Shown here piece by piece: positions 28,701-40,185 of a stretch of DNA of 64,000 bases. This DNA comes from Amphiduros pacificus (taxonomy: Eukaryota > Annelida > Polychaeta > Phyllodocida > Hesionidae): assembly GCA_949316495.1 (NCBI GenBank), contig OX439004.1:40182561-40246560 (forward strand), written 5' to 3'. Within the stretch, counting starts at the first letter, position 1. Every line of letters begins with the position of its first letter. Both the position numbers and the translations under genes were made by a program. The notes below the pieces were generated by a model. That model did no database searches and was not told the DNA's origin. It saw nothing but the letters and a program-made list of their open reading frames with translations.

Positions 28701-31700
28701 GCAAAAGTGATTGATTTTTTTGTGCATATATTATTTTTGTCTTGTTATTAATTTATTGTCAGAGGGATAAATTTATATGAATAATCCTAAAAAGTTCCTT
28801 AGGATTATGTAGTTTTATAAATAGCAATGTTATGTACTCATTTGCTATGGTGAAGCAATTTTAACCCTATTTTCAAAATGTGTCATTTTCTATTCGCAAA
28901 AAATTGTTTAAATGAAATATCACTTATACTTGGTACAGCATAATAGTGTAATGGCACTTATGATTTTTTTAAATGACATAAAGTGCATAAATGTATATTT
29001 CTTCATCTTTAATTGAAAAAAAGGAAAGATTTTAATCACTACATTATCAGTTAACGTTAGATATAAATAGTGGGGTTTGAAGAAAGCAAAGGACTTTTTT
29101 TCTTCATGTAACAATTGCCATTCCAATTTTTAAAACTCTACATCCCTGTATTTATATAAACAAGCTCTGCGTGTGAAATATCTATATAAGCAATGCTACA
29201 TATGTTTATGTAGTATTGGAAATATGTAATGATAGTGGTAGGCACATTTGACAAAGAATTTAAAACAATTAAATTTAAGTGATTTATGTGAAGAAAATGA
29301 TGACATTATCACATATTTGCATGAAGATTATAAAATGACTACTTTGTGGAATAATGTCTTTATTCATTATATAAAATTATGCCTATATTTCAGAGTTAAC
29401 TGATTGGAAATTCTGCATATTTCTCAAAGAATCTACTTGCTGTTCTGAATAATTTGTTTTGTTGTATACATAATGGTATGTATCAGATTGAGAATTGTTT
29501 GTTGTGTGGCCAGAATTGTAAATTGCTTGTGTTGCAGTATATGAGTTCAGATTGTTGATTCATTGTTACCATAGAAATGATTTGTTGAATGTCAATATCC
29601 TTGTACATTTCTACTTAAATGAAACATTTCAAACAGGTTCTTCTTTGTTTTGTAGAAGGCAATTCTTTAAAATAGCAAGCAGCAGGTTGTGTATAAAAAA
29701 ATATTTGTGACAAAAACAGTCAAGTAATTCTGTAAGTTTCCACAATTTTCTTTCAAGAATATTGTTTATAAATCAATATGTAGAAAATGAATTTGCAGCT
29801 TGAGAAAAAAAAAATCAATGATAAATATGTCAAATTGTCAATTTTCATGAATGTTATATCAAAATATATGGTGTCTGAAAAGTTTCTCCAGCTTGGTCAG
29901 GAAAGATAGCAAAACAACTTCTCAGCTTATCTTTCATGGAAAAACAGTGTAACAGGGGGGTGAATCCCATGATGACTTCTAAGGGAACTGCCACTTTCAA
30001 AAAGAGTTCTACTGAAAGCAGACTGTATTTGTTGGTGTGAGCAGTCTATGTCATGGGCGCCTCACCTCCAAATGAACCTCCAAATATGCCGCCATTATAT
30101 ATATAGGGTGAGTTTGCCATCCATATACAACATATATATATATATAAAGGGACCTCACTTCCTTACACTCAATATGTGTTGTCTGACGTACAAATGACTC
30201 AACTCGTGAGCTTATACAATTCCATAAAATGCTTGAACTTTTGTATGAACGTTTGAGGGGAGTCTTTATGTGTGTGTCTGAAGTAGGACAACAAAATGCA
30301 GAAAGAATACTGGATATGTATTATGTGATTGGATTAGAGTTGTAATCCAAGTAATGTGATTGGAAGATGCTGAAGTTGCTGAAGTCATGGATACAGAAGT
30401 ATATACCCAGGGTGGGAATACGCTGATAAATTTGAATGGATTATCATCAGGACAAGCCATTTGAATATGCATATTTTATGCTGATGACTTCTTAAGCAGC
30501 TGAATGAATAGATTGATAGTGAAATATTGCAGTGCCACCTGGTGTACTAAAAAGACACCAACGGCACACCTTTGGAGGAAATACAGCACAAATGTACATA
30601 TATAGAATGGTAAAACGGTGATATACTCTGCACCTATCAATGTTATCTGACATCTATTTGTGATACACTATTTCAAGGTATCTTAAGCTAAATTTACTAT
30701 TTTATAATGAAAAAGGATGTCCTGTCTTCTCTCTGATACTTTGACAGGTGTTTTTATATTGTTTTTTCAAAAATGGGATAACATTGCTAGATGCAGCTTA
30801 ACTTTACATGTTACAGGTAGACCCATAGGTGCATTTCTTAGCTAGGTTCAGTTTTGTTCTTCTTTGAATAATGTGAAGATATTGAAGTCCGTTTATTATA
30901 TCGTGGGTAATGTTTTTATGTTCCGTATTTCTCCTTGAAGATGATTCCCTTTTAGGGGAAAAATGATGATTAATTAACAAGCAATCAAGAAACCAACTGG
31001 GAACTGCAGTTTTCTGTAGGCTAAAAGTTCAGTTGTATTGGTCAATAGAAGGAATACCAGTAATATTCTACTGTCTTTGAGTGGGAAATACTGTGGAATA
31101 AATATAACACATTTAAATAAAACATTTATAGTTGAATTAATAGTAAATCTTCAAATGAACATTCTTTGAAGGAAAATACGATTGCAAAGGTATTACTAAA
31201 TGATTGACTGGTAAAAAGCTATTCCTGTAAACTGGTCCCAGGTTTATGTTGAAACAAGATAGTTACATAGGATAATTGGACAGTTAGGAAAAAAAGGGGG
31301 AACTTGAAATGGTTGAGAGCATGATCTGTAGAAACATAGAAACAAATGCAAATGTCATGAGATGCATAGTCCTAAAATAAGAGAATATGGAATATTATTG
31401 TATGTCCCCTGTCTGCATATTAGTAGGCAGCTACTAAGTTTGACAATATGGTAGTGTTGTCCCCCCCCCCCCCTGCATGACTTTACCCAGTAGTGTATAT
31501 GGTATATTGTACATGTCCAGTGTTGATAGAATAATAATAAGCTGGAGGAGTAACCAGTAAAATGTTAAACAGATTCTGTACATAACTTTATGCCCTCAGT
31601 TGTATACAAAATGGTACAAATAAATTATGAAATATTTATTTTTTGGGCTCTAGTTATTTCTGTGATAATGGTAGATTGATGGTGGATTGAGTACCTGTTG

Positions 31701-31740
31701 CCCTCACAATGCCCTTTCCATACAAATAGATTCAAATAAT
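28700..31740. other. Non-coding AT-rich DNA
   Basis: No gene was recognised. There are short TA microsatellites near 30096-30146 and a poly-C run near 31461-31472. Confidence 0.45.
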
Positions 31741-32272
31741 ATTGTTGCTATTTTGAGGTCCCATTATCCACATATTTATAACTACTTCCGGGTCACAAAA
31801 TCTGTGTGTATTTTAGTTTCTTTGAGTTCGTACAATTTACATGCTGAAGACAATTCTAGGTTACAATATCTACTCTTCATAGTAACTTCTTGGCAACACA
31901 ATCTACACTTAATAGCCACTTTAAGGTCACACAGTCCAAACATTGCTAATTCTAATTCACACATTCTACATTTCAAGTCATAGCAACTTCTATCTTAAAA
32001 AATCTAGACATAGTAACTTCTCAGTTATCTCTACACTTCATAGCCACATCCAGGTCACAAAATTTACACTTCATTGCTACCTCTAGGTCACACAATCTAC
32101 ACTTCATAGCAACTTTTATGTAACACCATCTTTACTTCATAGCGACTTTTAGGTCACAATCTACACTTCACAGCATTGTTTAGGTCACACAATCTGCACT
32201 TCACATTAACATTTAGGTCACACAATCTGCACTTCACAGCAACGTTTAGGTCACACAATCTGCAATTTATCA
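31740..32272. repeat. Degenerate ~39-bp tandem repeat
   Basis: Units built around ttaggtcacacaatctacac and acttcatagcaac repeat with a period near 39 bp. The last copies (about 32180-32265) are the most alike and the earlier ones are more diverged, which suggests growth at the right end. Weak open frames in the array are a by-product. Confidence 0.7.
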
Positions 32273-32479
32273 ATATAGAAATCGTTAAATTTCTCTGCAA
32301 GAATACAAGTCTCCTGAAGTAGGAAATGGAGTGACAATATTTCTATGCAGCAGTTTGTCAATAACCAAATATAGTTTGGGCTAGATCTTGGATAATCTCA
32401 CCATAATAATTACATTACATCTAGCGAACTTTAGATTTTTCCGTCTTTATTTCCACTTTTTGAGATGTTTTTCATTTTA

Positions 32480-32701
<222 letters not shown>

Positions 32702-32759
32702 TTATTTCCAATAATTTATTGTCTTGTCTTGTAAACATTTTAACTTTCATTTATTGCCC

Positions 32760-33057
32760 ACCGAGCCGCAAACGTATTTATTAATATTTCGAGTACTGTA
32801 ACTTTCGTAAATATTACGATTAGATTAAAATTAACAAGACTGATTCCGGAAATGCTACATTAATTTATTACCATCAGGGTACGCCACTATCGCCGATTGC
32901 AGTGCCATCTGTAGATTGTACACTTACCGGATGTGGTATTTTGAATCTCCATCAAAATTGCTTCATTTCCGCTGAAACAAGACAAATGTTTGTTGAAATT
33001 ACTCTTTCACTATTTAGACAATCTTAGCAGTGTATTATATTTTCAAGATGAATTAAG
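32760..33057 (+). promoter_or_regulatory. Candidate promoter and untranslated first exon of zinc-finger gene A
   Basis: This short stretch is richer in CpG than its surroundings. It holds two ETS-like words (gattccggaaat near 32842 and ttaccggatgtgg near 32924), a typical mark of TATA-less promoters. It is followed by a possible donor gaattaag/gtagga at 33057/33058. Gene A needs at least one upstream exon, because its first recognised coding exon starts one base before its ATG. Linking the two is inference, and another exon could serve. Confidence 0.22.
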
Positions 33058-33354
33058 GTAGGATATACAATGTTTTTCATACAAAAATGACTTATAGTTG
33101 CAGACGTGGATCAACTGATACTATTTTTAAGAAACACTGACTGACAATGCAATGTTGCTTCAAATTTCGTGTTGCCAGTGTTGGTGTGTCACTAACACTG
33201 GCACAGTGACAGTCATGCATTTAGATGTGTAACCCGTGAAATGCCTCTGTACTGACTTTAACAAAGTAATGTTTCTATATGTGCAGTTTGTAATGCCTTG
33301 TGTTTCAATGCAGGGCTTCATGTAGATGTTCATGCAGAGTGTCTTGCAGTTTTC

Positions 33355-33580
33355 ATGTACAGCCGACGACAACAGAGCTGCGGACGACAACATAGCTGCG
33401 GTTTCATTTTCAAAGCCTTTTAAGTGCATCTGCACTCCCGAAAATATTCACACCAAGTTGTTTTCTGACACTTGCATGTGCAAACAAAGTCAAATGGTGT
33501 GATAAACATCGGTAATCAATTGATAAACTGAACCGCAGCTCTGTTGTCGTCCACAGTTCTGTTGTCGTCGGCTGTATACG
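33355..33580. mobile_element. Inverted-repeat element, copy 1 (uninterrupted)
   Basis: The left end cagccgacgacaacagagct continues as two near-repeats of a gacgacaaca-gctgcgg word. It is mirrored at 33532-33578, where the sequence reads ccgcagctctgttgtcgtcc and then ttgtcgtcggctg. The arms are about 45 bp and are separated by about 130 bp of AT-richer DNA. No coding capacity is present, so this is a MITE-like element. A second diverged copy follows immediately. Confidence 0.7.
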
Positions 33581-34165
33581 GCTGACGTCGACGACAACAT
33601 TTCATTTACAAAGTCTTTTAATCTACTCTCTTGAAAATATTTCTATCATATTGTTGTCAGTTAGGGGCGATCCATTTGATTTTTGTGGGGTGGGGTGGGA
33701 CAGCAGTACTGGATGAATAATTTTTTTTTCTATGGTAGGGTGGATGAATAATTTTTTTTTCTGGTGTGGGGTGGGTGAATAATTTTTTTTTCTGGTGTGG
33801 GGTGGGTGAATAAATTTTTTTTCTTGTTGCTTCCCCAGACTCTGATCCTTCATTTCAAGCAACCCATATAGAAGATAGAAAAACTGGAAGGAGGTGGATG
33901 AATAAATTTTTTTTCTTTGGTAGGGTGGATGAATAAAAAAAATTTCTTTGGTAGGGTGAATGTATAAATTTTTTTTCTGGGATGGGGTGGGTGAATAAAT
34001 TTTTTTTCCAAAATCTCCCACCCCACCCCACAAAAATCAAATGGATCGCCCCTTACATATGTGTGCCAACAACTTCAAATTGTGTGATAAACATCAGCTA
34101 TCAATTCATAAATTGAAACGCAGCTCTGTTGTCATCCGCAGCTCTGTTGTTGTTTGCTGTAGGTG
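33581..34165. mobile_element. Inverted-repeat element, copy 2, split by a Harbinger-like insertion
   Basis: The stretch from 33588 (gtcgacgacaacatttcatt) to the left of 33664, and from 34053 to about 34160 (gcagctctgttgtcatccgc), matches copy 1 segment by segment. Shared words include tgtgataaacatc and the caattgataaa-like text. The two halves are separated by the element at 33664-34052. Confidence 0.65.
33664..34052. mobile_element. PIF/Harbinger-like MITE with TTA target duplication
   Basis: The ends are perfect inverted repeats of about 37 bp, starting ggggcgatccatttgatttt and continuing into a run of gtggg. They are flanked by TTA on both sides (33661-33663 and 34053-34055), which fits the three-base TWA duplications of the PIF/Harbinger superfamily. 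The interior is a minisatellite of ggtggatgaataa and poly-T words, partly in inverted order. No transposase is present. It lies inside copy 2 of the neighbouring inverted-repeat element, so it is the younger insertion. Confidence 0.75.
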
Positions 34166-34599
34166 TCAGTTTTGGTATGTTTTCATGAACAAACTTTAGA
34201 AAATTCTGATTTGCTGGCAAAATTAGATATGAAACCTATGAGAATCCTACCTGTCATTCTGTGCATGATATTTTCAATCACTACCCATTGCGAAAGACTA
34301 TGTATCAGTTTGCTTAATAATAGGCCCCCTGCCAATCTCTCCGACCAATTATTAAATATCGAGGAGTTGTAAAGCTCTGGTTCTGGTAAAGCTGTACAGT
34401 CCCGGTATGTACTTTTCAATAGGAAAAAAAACATGGAGATCGACAATTGGCTAATATCATAAAGTACAGTAATACGCATACATGGAAACACCTAGACTAG
34501 ATAGTATGATGAGCAAAAGACAATTATGCACTGCATTACATGCTGCATGAGGCATTGCACATATGGAAACAGGGTTTAAATCCATAGTTTGCAAGAATC

Positions 34600-35065
34600 G
34601 CTTGACTGTTACCATCCATTTTGAACCTTTTTATGCTGTGAGGGTTCATACAGGGAGAAGTGTTCAAAATTGTACCACTTTTGCCCACTTTCCAATCCTA
34701 GAAATATCCAAGTTATTTATGCAAGTCCCACCCACTGACAGTCACACAAGTCAGTCACACAAACTTTTTAGTCAAGGAACCAAGGTGTCACTGACTGGGA
34801 GAGTAAGGCGGTTGTTTCAAGCAAAGGTGTCATAATTAAGCTGTCTGCTGTCTCAAAGTTTGTCTTCATTGCAGATCTTATCATGCCTCTATCAGGCCTT
34901 CCCAAATTACTTCCAATATGCCTGACACAGTCACTGGACATGTCTGACCGATCAAAGCACTATAGCCTGTAACTCTTGAGTAAGTGATGAATATTCAGAA
35001 TGAGTAGCTACGACACATGGAGAGGGGGCCTGGAACACAGTCAAAAGATTGTGGGCGATTAGTTG
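34600..35065 (+). repeat. Dispersed repeat family R1, copy 1
   Basis: It shares ordered words with 40610-40965: gactgttaccatcc, ctttttatgc-gtgaggg, aagtcccaccca, agctgtctgctg and aactcagtcaaaa-like text near the end. Terminal structures are not clear and no coding frame is visible. It could be a SINE-like or MITE-like family. Confidence 0.6.
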
Positions 35066-35910
35066 TTTTGCACAGGCAGTTGTTCTCCTGTTCAACTGCA
35101 ACTTACTCAACAGTGCTTGTTCAACCTAATAATATAAATTGAATTACCAGCACTGTATTTTTTCTTTTCAACACTAATTTGGCCTTCAGGGTAAATTAGC
35201 CTTCTCAGAGGATGTTTTGTGAGTTTTCAGCAATCACTGAGTAACCAAGGCCCATGCACTTCTTCCAGGCAACAAGAGGAGAGAATTCTTTGCCTCTGTT
35301 GAACAGGGGCCTATGCAAGCATGTCAGCAACCAGATTGTGTTGGGCCAATGTTCATAGGATTTGTGCAGAGGGTGTTTGTGGGCTGCCATCTTGCCCCAT
35401 TGAAAACAGCATACTGGAATTGAACAAGAAATCAGAAGTACTCCAAAAATTCTCTAAAATCCAATCATTAAAAAGAAAAAACAAGACTGTAACCCACAAT
35501 CACACTCTTCGTGACATAATCAAGGGTTAATCAAGATCTTGGCAATATCCAACAAATTGAGAGATCGACTTCAAAATTGGTCCCATTTGTCTGCACATCT
35601 AAAAATATGTTTTTTCTATTGATAAAACCTAGCATGTTATTCTTATTGCATTAAAACTTTACAGGGACAATTTCCCATCAATGTCTCAAACAAATTCAAG
35701 GCTGGCCTTTACATGAGTGTTTTGCCTCTCAAATAAAGTTAGTAACAAATTTGCTTTTTAGGGCGATAAGACCTTGCCAGTTTTTCTGATTATTGCAGAG
35801 ATCTTGAAATTCTGTGCTCCAAAGTGTCCTTGACCTATATTTTAAAAATCACAATCTACGTCGTTTTGAAGGGATCAGACAGGAGAAATAAAATTTGACA
35901 ATTGGATTTT
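35066..35910. other. Non-coding DNA
   Basis: No gene or delimited repeat was recognised. The short open frames on both strands show no family resemblance. Confidence 0.45.
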
Positions 35911-36665
35911 TGTAACACGGATGGTTCCTTTTTTGACAAGCATTGCAGACAGGCAATGCTTGTCAAAAAAAAGGAATTATCTGTGTTATTCTGTGATCAG
36001 TACGATCATGGGAAATGCGTATTCATTTCCTGTGGTTTGTGATTCGGTTTTTTCTGTGGTCATTATTGTTAAAGCAACTGACGCCACTGTGGGTGTTCGT
36101 CGTGTGCATGCGATAGATTACACTGGTGCCGGCCTCATTTCTTGACATTCGGTAGGGGACCAGTCTAGTATTCGGCGTATGAATACAAGTAAAAGAAAAG
36201 AAGTGCGTGATGTAAACAAAGCAGAACATTCAAAACTATGTCATCGTGTTCGCCCATCATTTCATAAAATTATCTTTTTAAATTGCTTGGAAATGCTTTC
36301 CAATCGATAGAACAAGGAATTATCAGTAAGTTTAGTTCAAATTTGGTGTAAATCGGACAATTAGAAGTCAGATGACATGCAAAAGTCTGATTGATGATTT
36401 GCGGTTAGTGCCTGAGCGATATTAGGGCAACTTACGTAATGAAAAGGAACATCTTTGCATAAAGTTGTGCTAAAAAAATCGTTCATATACCAAATTAAAT
36501 AATTTTAAAAGATGAATCAAGATAATATTTCATTTTGTGTTTTTTTTTTGTTTATTTTAATTTTTTTTTTGAATGCTGTAATTTTTGTTTTGTTTGTTTT
36601 AATTTTTGTTCTGTATGTTGAGGGTTTTGGTTAGTTTGTTAATTTTTTTTCTCATCCGTGTTACA
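35911..36665. mobile_element. TIR element with a terminal hairpin (non-autonomous DNA transposon)
   Basis: The left end tgtaacacggatg is mirrored at the right end by catccgtgttaca (36653-36665). Just inside the left end, ttccttttttgacaagcatt pairs with aatgcttgtc and the following A-run across a 6-base loop (about 35923-35987), making a strong hairpin. The right third is T-rich. No transposase frame is present, and the target duplication is not evident. Confidence 0.6.
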
Positions 36666-38840
36666 CGTGGATCACCACTTTTTCTTGTTTAAATACATTC
36701 TAGACTTGGCAGCTGTCTTGAATTTGGCAGAAGGTCAGCATGTACCTCATTTTGAAGGAGTTGGACAGAAGTATGAGATTAATCCATTTAATTTTTTAAA
36801 GGGAACAATCCAATGTTAGCGAAAAGGACTGAACAGGAGAAATAAATTATCATATTGTTAAAATAATCACAACAACTAATAAGTAAGTTTAAGCGCATCG
36901 CTGCTCCAAGCTTGGAAGTACCAGATTTTGACCTTTTAATACAATGTTCAAGTTGTGCACACTGTTGAAAGCCAAAACTAGAAACGTCAAAGGCACACAA
37001 TATTTGAGGATATATCACTTACACAATGCCAATTGAATATAAGAGAAATATTTTTTAAAATTAACATTTCCTTCATAATTTATAGTTATATTTAAACAAA
37101 CCTTTTACCTGAACATTAATATTATCATCTGACAATTGGAACAAATCTTAGAGTGAGTATGATAAAAAATATTAATTAGAAAGGCTTCCATGTATGGCAA
37201 GGCCCATTCATGGATAATTCCACAGCTATCTCTAATTGTTTTATGATACAGTTTGTATAGAAAATGTTCTTCTTTATCCAGGCACCACATGGCCAACGGA
37301 ACATTGCTGATTCTGTCTCATTGACATGCAGCCATTGACACACTGACATACAGACACATGTCAAGGCTGAGATAGGTTGTGATCACTGCAGAAGATATAC
37401 ACATGTTACAGGTGAGTGCCCCCCCCCCCCCCCACTCAGGCCACCACCCAACCCCATTTAGAAATTACTTTCGATTTCAAATTCCAAGTGCTTGTAATGT
37501 TTGTGACCGATATAAATATAGCATGATTAACATACTTATGTGAGGAATGAATGCACACATTCTTAAATTATTTCAAATGATTTGCTCAAAGGTACCAAAT
37601 TGATGTGTGCATGCACGTACCTCATAAAATATGGTAAGCTGAAACTGGTTGAAATGTAGATCATGGTCTCAGAATTAGTACTGTACAACATTTTGCTATG
37701 AAATAATTTAAAGTAGTCCTTTGATTGTGGGTGTTTGTAGTTACAGTATTTATATATTCCAGGTAAATTTACTTTTCAGCATGCTTTTGTTTTTTCTTGA
37801 TGTTTTTATATATGTCTCTCATTTGATAACAAGTGCCTAAAGGTATTAAGCATCAATTCTACAATTTTGGTACTATTCAAAGGACAATACATTTCATGAC
37901 ATCATAAGCATATTGCCATACTCTTATGACGTCATTTCACCTTTCAGTACCCCTATGATGACACTCCACATAAAAATGGCGCGAAGAAAGGAGTGTGCTT
38001 TCATTAGGGGCCTATATATTAAGGTCTTGTCCAAATAGGTTTTACAGACAATGATGGGAATGCATTTTTCAAAAAAATTATGGACATGAAAGACAAATAC
38101 ATCACCAATATGTGAATTTTAAACATTTTTTTTCAAAATCGGTGCTTAATCCCTTTAATTACAAACCTTTAATGGGTGCAGAATATTTTATTGCGTTATT
38201 GCAAGCGTGCTGTCTTGAGACCAACCTACTCGAAGTTAAAAATTTTTGTTTACAACAAAGCTCACACAGGACTTTAAAATTATGTGAAGCACATGGATTG
38301 AATGCCTGGCTAACACAAATAATTGCTTAATATTTTGACAAAATCTCTGGAGCCAATCATATAGTGTAATTGCCATCTTGTGGACTAAAAGTTTTAAAGC
38401 AGTTCCAGAAATGGCTGACATGGGGCAATAATAAATTCTAGGACAATAATAAACTACCGGTAGACTTATAGCCTAATCATTAAAACATCCAGCATTGAGC
38501 CTCAAAGTCAAAACAAACACAAGCAAAAATAGTACATGGCCTAGAAACTGAACAACTTTACCATGGTCCACAAGTCATGAATTTGGTTTTGTCATAGTGT
38601 GGAGGGCTGAGGACTCAATGTTCAGCACAACTTTCAGTTGTGGCATCTCTTATTGTTGTACAGGAATTGCCACAAAGACATATATAAGGATATGTGGTTG
38701 CCTTTCTCATCTCGATAATTTGAAATTTGTAAAAAGAAATCTCAATACAGATGCCTGAATAGGTCAACAGAAATATAGACCATCTGATAATATACTTTTT
38801 ATCTTGGTCAGAAGAGTAAAGTCCTGATGCTGGTCATACT
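36666..38840. other. Non-coding DNA between elements
   Basis: No exon was recognised. A poly-C run lies near 37420-37435. The stretch would be intronic if gene A begins near 33 kb. Confidence 0.4.
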
Positions 38841-38842
38841 TT

Positions 38843-39905
38843 TGAAAATGAGACAGACCATGAAAATGAGACAGACCAAGAAAATGAGACAGACCAAGAA
38901 AATAAGACAAAGAAGATGAGACTGACTTAGAAAATGAGACCAACAAATAAAGGAAATGTCATCCAGAAGGAAGACTAAGACAATGAGGAAGACAAAGATA
39001 GTGAGGAAGACAAAGATAGTGAGGAAGACAAAGACAACAAGGAAGACAAGCGAGGAAGACTAAGACAATGAGGAAGACGCAGACAATGAGGAAGACGCAG
39101 ACAATGAGGAAGATGCAGACAATGAGGAAGACGCAGACAATGAGCAAGACGCAGACAATGAGCAAGACGCAGACAATGAGCAAGACGCAGACAATGAGCA
39201 AGACGCAGACAATGAGCAAGACGCAGACAATGAGGAATGAGGAAGACCAACACAATGAGGAAGACCGAGGCAATGAGGAAGACAAAGACAATTTGGAAGA
39301 CTAAGACAATGGGGAAGACAAAGACAATTTGGAAGACAAAGACAATGAGGAAGACAAAGACAATGAGGAAGACAAAGACAATTTGGAAGACAAAGACAAT
39401 GAGGAAAACAAAGACAATGAGGGTGACAAAGACAGTGAGGAAGACAAAGATAGCGAGGAAGACAAAGACAACAAGGAAGACAAGCGAGGAAGACTAAGAC
39501 AATGAGGAAGACGCAGACAATGAGGAAGACGCAGACAATGAGGAAGATGCAGACAATGAGGAAGATGCAGACAATGAGCAAGACGCAGACAATGAGCAAG
39601 ACGCAGACAATGAGCAAGACGCAGACAATGAGCAAGACGCAGACAATGAGCAAGATTCAGACAATGAGGAATGAGGAAGACCAACACAATGAGGAAGACC
39701 GAGGCAATGAGGAAGACAAAGACAATTTGGAAGACTAAGACAATGGGGAAGACAAAGACAATTTGGAAGACAAAGACAATGAGGAAGACAAAGACAATGA
39801 GGAAGACAAAGACAATTTGGAAGACAAAGACAATGAGGAAAACAAAGACAATGAGGAAGACAAAGACAATGTGGAAGACAAAGACCATGTGGAAGACTTG
39901 TAAAA
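38843..39905. repeat. 18-bp minisatellite with a 434-bp higher-order duplication
   Basis: The first block (38843-38945) uses the unit gaaaatgagacagaccaa. The main block uses gaagacgcagacaatgag and gaagacaaagacaatgag variants. A segment of about 430 bp is repeated in tandem at an offset of 434 bp: caagcgaggaagactaagac occurs at 39047 and 39481, with the same order of variants after each. One plus frame would read Asn-Glu-Glu-Asp-Ala-Asp but is interrupted, and the other frames give low-complexity peptides. The array ends about 175 bp before the first coding exon of gene A. Confidence 0.9.
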
Positions 39906-40082
39906 GGCTATGAACGATGAAGCAGACAATGAAAATTGAGAAGACAAAGGGAATAGAGCAGATAAGGAAGGCCAGGAGGACCTAGAAATGAGAAAGCATG
40001 AGATGAGGGAAACTTTTTTTTAGCAGTTTGCAGTTTTGTATAGATATCTATGAAGTTTACTTTTTTATATTTATTTTGCAGG

Positions 40083-40185
40083 ATGTTTTCTGCAACTGCC
40101 ACTGACCCTATTGTGCTGTCTGACTCAGACGATGAAGATGATGATGCTTTGATGATAGTTACAGATCCCAAAACTGGGATGAAAG
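40083..40185 (+). CDS. Gene A coding exon 1 (SUMO-interacting-like N terminus)
   Basis: The acceptor ttattttgcag ends at 40081 and the donor gaaag/gttagt lies at 40185/40186. The 34 complete codons include PIVLSDSDDED. The exon ends in phase 1, and the spliced codon is GGT with the next exon. Confidence 0.75.

Noticed and set aside
33623-34040. Minus-strand 136-codon frame rich in His/Pro/Lys
   Set aside because: It lies inside the Harbinger-like MITE minisatellite and encodes only repeat-derived sequence.
39060-39947. Minus-strand Leu/Cys/Ser-rich frames near 195 codons and plus-strand MRKTKT frames
   Set aside because: They are low-complexity translations of the 18-bp array and its duplication, open only because the period is divisible by three.
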